A stretch of 37,869 bases of DNA, from contig CAMHMM010000002.1 of assembly GCA_946186215.1 (NCBI GenBank), positions 1-37,869 of the forward strand. Direction: 5' to 3'. Position numbers and translations under genes: made by a program. Under the pieces are notes generated by a model, which saw only the letters and a program-made list of their open reading frames with translations, had not been told where the DNA came from and did no database searches. Positions 32,592 to 37,869 of the stretch are shown here, piece by piece (position 1 is the first letter of the stretch; each line of letters opens with the position of its first letter). This DNA is from an uncultured Ruminococcus sp. (GTDB lineage Bacteria > Bacillota > Clostridia > Oscillospirales > Ruminococcaceae).

Positions 32592-33188
32592 TCAGGCCTT
32601 GTTTTTCTGTATATTTCCGGCGCTGTCCTTCTTTACCGCCTTCTTGCCGAAATAGGTCGGTCTGAACCACTCCACATATATCTCCTCGATAGCCTCTATT
32701 GTATAGTCGTAGAGGAAGAAGATAAAGCTCACGAACACAAGCACGCCTATAGTGATGTATTTCCCGAGGAAGGAGAAGTTGGCAAAGAAATCGTAGATGC
32801 CGAAAAGGAATATGGTCACTCTGTACCAGATATATATCGCCGTCATGAACAGGCCGAATTTAACGGCAAGCTGCAGCGGCTTCGGGCGTATCTTCTGCAG
32901 AAACGGCAGAAGTATCGGGTAATAGCCGAAGAAAAATATAAATATGGTGGATGACTGCTTATCCGGAGTGAGGAAAAGCGACAGCAGCGAGACTGCAAAA
33001 TACGCCGCCCCTGCCCATGCCGGATCGACCTCGTGCGCCACGATTATCATCAGCGCACCCGCATATATGGGAATGGCAAAGCTCAGCAGCGGAAAAACGC
33101 CTGTAAAGAACATCAGTGTCAGGCTCAGTGAACAGACGATCCCGCCGATGGCCACCTTGTAGCTTTTGGTTTTATTGGACATATTCAA
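32592..33188 (-). CDS. Polytopic membrane protein, ECF S-component-like
   Basis: 198 residues; AGGGGTTG upstream. About five hydrophobic segments: 13-30, 34-50, 57-72, 80-95 and 107-155. The N-terminal SYKVAIGGIVCSLSLTLMFF and FPLLSFAIPIYAGALMIIV look like ECF-transporter S components or the DUF2232-like group, which bind a vitamin or ion within the membrane, but no ligand motif is recognised and no EcfA/T genes are close. The tail is basic (KKAVKKDSAGNIQKNKA). First gene upstream of trmB, separated by 79 bp that hold one hairpin. Confidence 0.7.
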   Translation of the reverse strand: MNMSNKTKSYKVAIGGIVCSLSLTLMFFTGVFPLLSFAIPIYAGALMIIVAHEVDPAWAGAAYFAVSLLSLFLTPDKQSSTIFIFFFGYYPILLPFLQKIRPKPLQLAVKFGLFMTAIYIWYRVTIFLFGIYDFFANFSFLGKYITIGVLVFVSFIFFLYDYTIEAIEEIYVEWFRPTYFGKKAVKKDSAGNIQKNKA

Positions 33189-33282
33189 CCCCTGGTAATG
33201 AATGCGCAGGATGTGCCGTGCATAACGAAAGTCCGGCCGCTATGCAAAGGGTGCATCCGGAGCCTGATGTATACAGGCAGTC

Positions 33283-33374
33283 GTGAGCTGTGCGCTCACC
33301 TTATCCGGCAGGCGGTGCGGCAAACGCCGCGCCGCCCCTCGCCGGACATTGCCCCATGACGGGGAATGCTTTTT
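33283..33374. repeat. Three adjacent hairpins in the 33189-33376 gap
   Basis: Hairpin 1: GTGAGC (33283-33288)/GCTCAC (33294-33299). Hairpin 2, GC-rich: TCCGGC (33304-33309)/GCCGGA (33341-33346) enclosing GCGGTGCGGC (33312-33321)/GCCGCGCCGC (33326-33335), loop AAAC, one G-U. Hairpin 3: CATT-g-CCCC (33347-33355)/GGGG-AATG (33361-33368), followed on the + strand by CTTTTT. It lies after the FN3 gene stop; on the minus strand no T-run follows. No ORF in this gap. Confidence 0.55.
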
Positions 33375-33376
33375 AA

Positions 33377-34045
33377 TTATCTCTTCTTTGTGCGCACGCT
33401 TATGTAGTCGGAGCCCTCAACGGTGGTCCAGCTTCCTGCGATATATGCCTTTACGCAGAACTTGTAGCGGGTGTCGGGCTTGAGGCCTGTTACCTTGTAG
33501 GTGTGCTTGGTGGTCTCCTTGAGCTTCTTGAGCTTGCCCTTGCCGTCTACCTGATATACGGCATACTTCTTTGCAGCAGAGATATTGGTCCAGTCGAGGG
33601 TGATGCTCTTTGCCTCGCAGGCAGCCGTAACAACGGGCTTCATAACGGTGAGCATACCGTCGGTCTTTGCGGAAACATCAGCTACCTGACCGTCTATAAC
33701 GGGACGGATCATGAACTTGTAGGTAGTGCCCATTTTAAGGCCGGGGATGGAGATGGATGTGGACTTGGTGGTCTTGTACTTGGTATATTCGCCGTTTTTA
33801 TAGATATAGACTACATAGCCCTCTGCATTGGGAACGGTGTCCCACTTGAGAGTCATCTTGGTGCCGTTGGAGCCCGACTGAACCTTGAAATCATTGAGAG
33901 CAATGGTAAGAAAATCCTCATCGGTATAGCCTACATCGCCGTCATTCATATAGTACTCAGCTTCGAGTGCATAAACTGAAGGGGATGCCAGCATCCCGAC
34001 TGCAAGAAGTGCGGCCATAACTGCTGCTTTTCTGTTGACTGCCAT
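33377..34045 (-). CDS. Secreted protein with two fibronectin type III domains
   Basis: 222 residues from the ATG at 34045 (AAAGGTGAT six bases before); upstream in-frame starts extend past the promoter. Signal peptide MAVNRKAAVMAALLAVGMLA with cleavage near VYALEA. Two FN3 modules: about 50-135 (MTLKWDTVPNAEGYVVYIYK, then LKMGTTYKFMIRPVI) and 136-220 (ITLDWTNISAAKKYAVYQVD, then LKPDTRYKFCVKAYIAG). No catalytic domain, dockerin or anchor. It is probably an extracellular binding or spacer protein. Driven by a consensus promoter at 34101-34129. Confidence 0.9.
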   Translation of the reverse strand: MAVNRKAAVMAALLAVGMLASPSVYALEAEYYMNDGDVGYTDEDFLTIALNDFKVQSGSNGTKMTLKWDTVPNAEGYVVYIYKNGEYTKYKTTKSTSISIPGLKMGTTYKFMIRPVIDGQVADVSAKTDGMLTVMKPVVTAACEAKSITLDWTNISAAKKYAVYQVDGKGKLKKLKETTKHTYKVTGLKPDTRYKFCVKAYIAGSWTTVEGSDYISVRTKKR

Positions 34046-34100
34046 AATTATCACCTTTCTTTGTAAAACGGTCAAAAAGACGATCATAATACTATTAACA

Positions 34101-34129
34101 ATTATAATATATACGCCTGTAAATGTCAA
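34101..34129 (-). promoter_or_regulatory. Perfect consensus promoter of the FN3 gene
   Basis: Minus strand TTGACA (34129-34124), 17-bp spacer, TATAAT (34106-34101). Start expected near 34094, leader about 50 nt. Confidence 0.92.
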
Positions 34130-34146
34130 GTTATTTAGAAAAATTG

Positions 34147-34216
34147 GCGGCGAAACGCCGCTGTTACCCGCGCTCTCATTTGAACTGTGACGCTCATTTG
34201 CAGCCCGAAACTTTAA
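34147..34216 (-). repeat. Array unit A (inverted copy)
   Basis: Read on the minus strand it aligns over about 70 bases with unit C (34561-34629), sharing blocks such as ATTTGCAGCCCG and GTTACCCGC (as seen on + strand here). It ends in hairpin GCGGCG-AAA-CGCCGC. Confidence 0.65.
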
Positions 34217-34249
34217 AATGTTAAACGGTAACAGTAAGTTTGTCCGTTA

Positions 34250-34313
34250 CCCCCTCCGCCTCGCTGCGCTCGGCACCTCCCCTTTCAGGGGCGGCAAGGC
34301 AGGCAGAGCCTGC
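34250..34313 (-). repeat. Array unit M1 (GGGAGG-type, inverted)
   Basis: Contains CCCCT-TTC-AGGGG and GCAGGC-AGA-GCCTGC. Its reverse complement aligns with unit M2 through CTTGCC, the CCC/GGG stem and a Gly-rich-like GGCGG/GGGGG tail. Confidence 0.55.
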
Positions 34314-34407
34314 ACCCACCAGTACTTTCATTTGTCATTAAACGAACTTTTGATACTCGGAACTTTTAGTTAAAGCGCAGTTTCAGGCGTGACCACACTA
34401 ATAATGA

Positions 34408-34462
34408 CTTGCCTCCCTTGAAAAGGGAGGGGGACCGTCGCCTTCAGGCGGTGGTGGTGGGA
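34408..34462 (+). repeat. Array unit M2 (GGGAGG-type, direct)
   Basis: CTTGCC followed by CCTCCCTT-GAA-AAGGGAGG (34412-34430), then CGCC-TTCA-GGCG and GGTGGTGGTGGG. Elements of this look recur in intergenic DNA of related Firmicutes as far as I recall. Confidence 0.55.
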
Positions 34463-34471
34463 TTCATTAAC

Positions 34472-34536
34472 GAACCGAGCCCCTGATGAGCGTTCCCTTT
34501 CAAAATAGCATACGGGCAGCTGTCGGCCTTGCCGAC
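34472..34536 (+). repeat. Array unit B (direct copy)
   Basis: Shares GAGCGTT-CCTTTCAAA and the CGGG spacing with unit C and ends in its own triloop hairpin GTCGGC-CTT-GCCGAC. Confidence 0.6.
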
Positions 34537-34560
34537 TAAGTGTAAAATAATAATTGGCAT

Positions 34561-34629
34561 AAAAGTTCCGGGCTGCAAATAAGCGTTACCTTTCAAATAA
34601 AAGTGCGGGTAACTGCAGGCTTTGCCTGC
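34561..34629 (+). repeat. Array unit C (direct copy)
   Basis: Begins GTTCCGGGCTGCAAATAAG and ends GCAGGC-TTT-GCCTGC. It stops three bases before the -35 box of the comM promoter. Confidence 0.65.
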
Positions 34630-34632
34630 CGC

Positions 34633-34661
34633 TTGACATTTTCCGCGGTGTCTGCTATAAT
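34633..34661 (+). promoter_or_regulatory. Perfect consensus promoter of the comM unit
   Basis: TTGACA (34633-34638), 17-bp spacer, TATAAT (34656-34661) with an extended -10 TGC. Start expected near 34668, leader about 78 nt. Confidence 0.93.
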
Positions 34662-34745
34662 TTTTACATTACGGGATAACAGGGCAGCAGCGGCCGACGG
34701 CGCAATGACAGAGTTCATCTCCCGTGTAATGATCGGAGAAATAAG

Positions 34746-36272
34746 ATGTTCGCAAAAATCAACAGTCTTGGACTTTTCGGGCTCAATGCCTTTGTGGTCG
34801 ATGTGGAGACGGAGATCAGCAGAGGTACGCCCTGCTTTGATATAGTAGGCCTTGCGGATGTTTCCGTAAAGGAGAGCCGCGACAGGATAAAAGCGGCCTT
34901 CCGCAGCTTCGGCGGCCAGTTTCCCGTTGCCCGCGTGGTGGTCAATCTTGCGCCCGCGGATACCCGCAAGGCGGGCAGTATGTTCGACCTTGCCATTCTT
35001 GTAGCTGTGCTCAGAGCACAGGGACTGCTCAATGCCGATCTTTCGGAAACGGCCTTTATCGGTGAGGTCTCCCTCAACGGCGATATAAGGGCAGTGTCAG
35101 GCGTGCTGCCGATGGTGCTGTGCGCACAGAAGGCGGGGATAACCGAGGTTTTCGTTCCGGCGGACAATGCCTATGAAGCAAGCGTCGCAGAGGGCGTTAA
35201 GGTCTACGGCGCGGCAAATGTAAAGGATATCCTCGATCATTTCAACGGCACGCGGCCTATCGCTCCCGCACCGCCATATGTGCCAAAGGCCGCGGAATAT
35301 TTCGAGCATATAGACTATGCGGAGGTAAAAGGGCAGCGCCTTGCAAAAAAAGCCCTTGAATATGCGGCAGCAGGCGGCCATAACCTGCTCATGATAGGCA
35401 CCCCGGGCAGCGGCAAATCAATGCTTGCAAAGCGGCTGCCTACCATACTCCCGCAGATGTCCTTCCGCGAATCCATCGAGACTACCAATGTTCATTCCGT
35501 AAGCGGGCTTGTGGATAAGGATAATCCGCTGGTGGTAAAGCGCCCCTTCTATTCGCCTCACCATATAATCTCAGGCGCAGGGCTCTGCGGCGGCGGCACA
35601 ACTCCCCGCCCGGGACAGATAAGCCTTGCCCATAACGGCGTGCTGTTTCTCGATGAACTGCCCGAATTTGCAAGGCCGACACTCGAAATGCTGCGCCAGC
35701 CCTTAGAGGACAGACAGGTGACCATATCAAGAGCATCGGGCTCGGTGACCTATCCCTGTTCATTTATGCTCATCGCGGCGATGAATCCCTGCCCCTGCGG
35801 ATATATGGGGCACCCCACAAAGAAATGCACCTGCTCCCGCCAGAAGGCAAAGGAGTATATCAACCGCATAAGCGGACCGCTCCTCGACCGCTTCGATATC
35901 CATGTAGAGGTAGGCCCTGTGGATTTCAAGGCGCTTTCCTCCACAGCAAAGGAAGAAAGCAGCGCGGCGATCAGGGAAAGAGTGCAGGCCGCACGGGAAA
36001 TACAGCAGCGGCGCTTCGCAGGCACGGATATCACCTGCAACGCCCGCATAACAGCGGATCTTTTCCATGAGGTGTGCCCCGTCACAAAAGAAGGCACCGA
36101 GCTTCTCGAGCAGGTATTTGAGAAAATGGGGCTTTCCGCCCGCGCATACGACAGGATCGTAAAGGTAGCCCGCACGATCGCGGATACGGAAAATTCGGAA
36201 ATGATAGATAAGAAGCATATTGCTCAGGCGGTACAATTCCGCACACTTGACAGAAAATACTGGAATGACTGA
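34746..36272 (+). CDS. comM: ComM/YifB-family Mg-chelatase-like AAA+ ATPase
   Basis: 508 residues; GGAGAA upstream. In species where it has been studied, ComM is a hexameric helicase promoting branch migration during integration of transforming DNA. Domains: an N-terminal Lon-S5-like fold (1-170, GLADVSVKESRDRIKAAF), an AAA+ core with Walker A GTPGSGKS (218-225) and Walker B VLFLDELPEF (299-308), the Cys cluster NPCPCGYMGHPTKKCTCS (about 346-364), sensor/Arg region LLDRFDIHVEVG, and a C-terminal helical domain (RAYDRIVKVARTIADTE). Full length and intact. The GH9 gene begins at its stop codon, so the two are probably co-transcribed. Confidence 0.96.
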   Translation: MFAKINSLGLFGLNAFVVDVETEISRGTPCFDIVGLADVSVKESRDRIKAAFRSFGGQFPVARVVVNLAPADTRKAGSMFDLAILVAVLRAQGLLNADLSETAFIGEVSLNGDIRAVSGVLPMVLCAQKAGITEVFVPADNAYEASVAEGVKVYGAANVKDILDHFNGTRPIAPAPPYVPKAAEYFEHIDYAEVKGQRLAKKALEYAAAGGHNLLMIGTPGSGKSMLAKRLPTILPQMSFRESIETTNVHSVSGLVDKDNPLVVKRPFYSPHHIISGAGLCGGGTTPRPGQISLAHNGVLFLDELPEFARPTLEMLRQPLEDRQVTISRASGSVTYPCSFMLIAAMNPCPCGYMGHPTKKCTCSRQKAKEYINRISGPLLDRFDIHVEVGPVDFKALSSTAKEESSAAIRERVQAAREIQQRRFAGTDITCNARITADLFHEVCPVTKEGTELLEQVFEKMGLSARAYDRIVKVARTIADTENSEMIDKKHIAQAVQFRTLDRKYWND

Positions 36273-36273
36273 T

Positions 36274-37851
36274 ATGGACAGAAAATACTTTGACAGAGAT
36301 CCGTCACATCTGAAAAGCACCCCCTTCGGAATATTCACCGATCAGGCAGGGTATGAACCGGCCGCTCGCAAGCTGGCCGTTATGCCCTTTGAATGCGAGA
36401 CCTTTTCGGCAGTGGATGCGGACGGAAATACGGTCTATACAGGGAAAGCCTCCCATCACGGCTTTGATGCGGCCTCGGGCGATGATGTTTACACCGCCGA
36501 CCTTTCCGCGCTTTCCCGCGAAGGAAAATACCGCGTGTGCGCAGGCGGCAGAGCTTCCGCTCCCTTTGAGATACGGCACGGTGTCTATGAACCAGTGCTC
36601 GATGCTGTGCTCAAAGCGTTTTATTTCCTGCGCTGCGGCTGCGGACTCGATGAGCGCTATGCAGGTGTGTATGCCCACGGCAGGTGCCACACGGAAAACG
36701 CAGTGCTGTGGGATGACCACAGTGTTTCCCTTGATGTAACGGGCGGCTGGCACGATGCAGGGGACTACGGCAGATATGTCACCGCGGGAGCGTGTGCGGC
36801 GGCGCATCTGCTCTATGCATACAGGATGTTCCCCAAGGTGTTCGGGCAGCAGGATATCAGCATCCCCAAGGAGGATATGCCCGATATACTAACGGAATGC
36901 AAATATGAGCTTGCGTGGCTGATGAAGATGCAGAGAGAAGACGGCGCTGTGTACCACAAGGCGACCACAGCCATGCACGCGCCCTTTGTGATGCCCGAGG
37001 ATGACAGGGAGCAGCTTTATGTTTTCCCTGTATCCACGATCGCAACAGCTGATCTTGCTGCGGTCTGCGCCCTTGCCGCCATAGTTTACCGCGAATTTGA
37101 CAGTGAGCTTGCAGATAAGCTCTCTGCTGCTGCACTGCGCTCGGCAGACTGGCTGGACGGGCATCCGGAATTTATAAACTTTACCAATCCCGAGGGCTGC
37201 AATACAGGCAGCTACGGTGAGCGCGACGATATTTCCAACCGCTTCTGGGCGTATTCGGAGCTGTTTGCGCTTACAGGCAGGCAATGCTATTATGATAAGG
37301 CTCTCACCCTTGCAGATAAGGTTGTCTCACTTTCTGCTCTGGGCTACAGCGAGCTGGGCGGTCTGGCTTCTCTTGCGCTGATAATGAGCGGAAAATGCGG
37401 CGACGAGCTTGAAAGCAGGATCAAATCGGCGTTTGCACAAAGAGCCGCCGACCTACGCGCACTTTCTGACAGCAGCGGTTATTCCGTTGCGATGCATGAT
37501 ACGGAATACTGCTGGGGCAGCAACATGAACCTGATGAAAAACGGGATGATATTCATCATCGACGAATACTTAAATGGCACAGACAGCTTTGAATACGCCG
37601 CAGGACAGCTCCATTACCTTCTCGGAGTGAATGCCCCGGGCATCAGCTATGTGACGGGTATCGGCGAATTCTGCTGCAACTATCCGCACCTGCGCCCTGC
37701 CCACGCCGACGGTATCGAGAAATGTATCCCCGGCATGGTATCGGGAGGTGCCAACAGCCGCCCCGCCGATCCATATGCGATGGAAGTGATCCCGAAGGGC
37801 ACGCCGCCGATCTGCCCGGAAGCGGAACCCCAGTACCAGGTATTGTCATAG
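36274..37851 (+). CDS. GH9 glycoside hydrolase, lacks signal peptide and catalytic C-terminus
   Basis: 525 residues from the ATG at 36274 (an alternative ATG at 36265 overlaps comM). Family 9 enzymes hydrolyse beta-1,4-glucans or cello-oligosaccharides with inversion. An N-terminal CelD_N-type Ig-like domain (about 15-100, GIFTDQAGYEPAARKLAV) precedes an (alpha/alpha)6 barrel with the acid/base pair region GGWHDAGDYGRYV and later NAPGISYVTGIG and HLRPAHAD. No signal peptide is seen, suggesting a cytoplasmic cellodextrinase. After GTPP (37798-37809) the frame reads ICPEAEPQYQVLS and stops. The family's next segment, with the catalytic Glu (pattern like STNE followed by a Trp-Asn), is absent. 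Either a broken gene or an assembly junction. Confidence 0.85.
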   Translation: MDRKYFDRDPSHLKSTPFGIFTDQAGYEPAARKLAVMPFECETFSAVDADGNTVYTGKASHHGFDAASGDDVYTADLSALSREGKYRVCAGGRASAPFEIRHGVYEPVLDAVLKAFYFLRCGCGLDERYAGVYAHGRCHTENAVLWDDHSVSLDVTGGWHDAGDYGRYVTAGACAAAHLLYAYRMFPKVFGQQDISIPKEDMPDILTECKYELAWLMKMQREDGAVYHKATTAMHAPFVMPEDDREQLYVFPVSTIATADLAAVCALAAIVYREFDSELADKLSAAALRSADWLDGHPEFINFTNPEGCNTGSYGERDDISNRFWAYSELFALTGRQCYYDKALTLADKVVSLSALGYSELGGLASLALIMSGKCGDELESRIKSAFAQRAADLRALSDSSGYSVAMHDTEYCWGSNMNLMKNGMIFIIDEYLNGTDSFEYAAGQLHYLLGVNAPGISYVTGIGEFCCNYPHLRPAHADGIEKCIPGMVSGGANSRPADPYAMEVIPKGTPPICPEAEPQYQVLS

Positions 37852-37869
37852 GTCCAGACGCCGCGGCCC
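37810..37869. other. Probable junction with foreign sequence at the right edge
   Basis: On the + strand these bases do not encode GH9 sequence. On the minus strand the frame reads GRGVWTYDNTWYWGSASGQI, a Trp/Tyr-rich pattern like an extracellular repeat protein. This suggests that the last 60 bases come from another locus (misjoined contig end) or that a rearrangement truncated the GH9 gene. Confidence 0.5.

Larger units (their letters stand above)
34146..34632. repeat. Palindromic repeat array, non-coding, MITE-like
   Basis: About 490 bp without a gene. It holds six hairpins with 3-nt loops: 34147-34161 (loop AAA), 34279-34291 (TTC), 34299-34313 (AGA), 34412-34430 (GAA), 34522-34536 (CTT) and 34615-34629 (TTT). 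The outer ~70 bp are imperfect inverted copies of one unit, a second direct copy lies beside the right one, and a GGGAGG-type palindromic unit is present twice in inverted orientation in the middle. The stems of the outer copies differ in sequence yet stay paired. No transposase is encoded. Confidence 0.75.

Noticed and set aside
34146..34632. CRISPR array
   Set aside because: Repeats are few, inverted, self-palindromic and not evenly spaced, and no cas genes are present.
34603..34845. 80-codon + strand frame over the comM promoter
   Set aside because: It spans a perfect promoter and the comM start; its product is not protein-like.

Overview
The window is mid-GC, gene-dense bacterial DNA that fits an anaerobic, plant-polymer-associated Firmicute of the Ruminococcus/Oscillospirales type. 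This is an inference from: the order tig-clpP-clpX; a DNA polymerase I whose proofreading motifs are missing; a flavodiiron O2/NO reductase; a GH9 glycoside hydrolase; several secreted Ig-like, fibronectin-III and transglutaminase-like proteins; and near-perfect TTGACA-17-TATAAT promoters. No rRNA, tRNA, CRISPR array, transposase or phage gene was seen. Both window ends cut genes.

Layout. 1-3754 (+): protein quality control (trigger factor, ClpP, ClpX), then a small membrane-anchored protein with an excisionase-like C-terminus, closed by a strong terminator. 3807-5003 (-): AraC regulator and cupin. 5134-5538 (+): small exported protein, overlapping tail-to-tail with 5532-7433 (-), a flavodiiron protein and a PHP phosphoesterase. 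7540-10141: overlapping divergent promoters, a roughly 235-nt structured leader, and a 749-residue secreted protein with Ig-like domains followed by seven degenerate Tyr-rich repeats, ended by a 17-bp hairpin. 10184-14943 (-): response regulator, histidine kinase and polA in one direction. 15110-18548 (-): a PflX-like radical SAM protein, then a four-gene membrane cluster (YhfC-type protease, YczE-like protein, two unknowns). 18761-19489 (+): small secreted protein and terminator. 19506-33188 (-): a long co-directional series: a ThDP enzyme paired with an HMGL-like aldolase, an RluA-type pseudouridine synthase, a secreted transglutaminase-like protein, a methionine-gamma-lyase-like PLP enzyme, GNAT, two M42 peptidases, an IscU-like scaffold, a YfcE/MJ0936 phosphodiesterase, a DD-carboxypeptidase, TrmB and a polytopic membrane protein. 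33377-34129 (-): secreted FN3 protein with a consensus promoter. 34146-34632: a non-coding array of palindromic triloop hairpins in inverted arrangement. 34633-37851 (+): a second consensus promoter, the ComM/YifB ATPase, and a GH9 enzyme with no signal peptide.

How it works together. Most of the window is housekeeping (proteostasis, replication and repair, tRNA and rRNA modification, wall maturation, oxygen defence) mixed with surface-protein genes. The points most worth a second look are the Tyr-rich repeat protein and its switch-like leader, the orphan aldolase/ThDP pair, the palindrome array bracketed by outward consensus promoters, the membrane-tethered excisionase-like protein after clpX, and the right-hand end, where the GH9 frame loses its expected catalytic C-terminus and the opposite strand reads as unrelated protein-like sequence (probable assembly junction or gene break).
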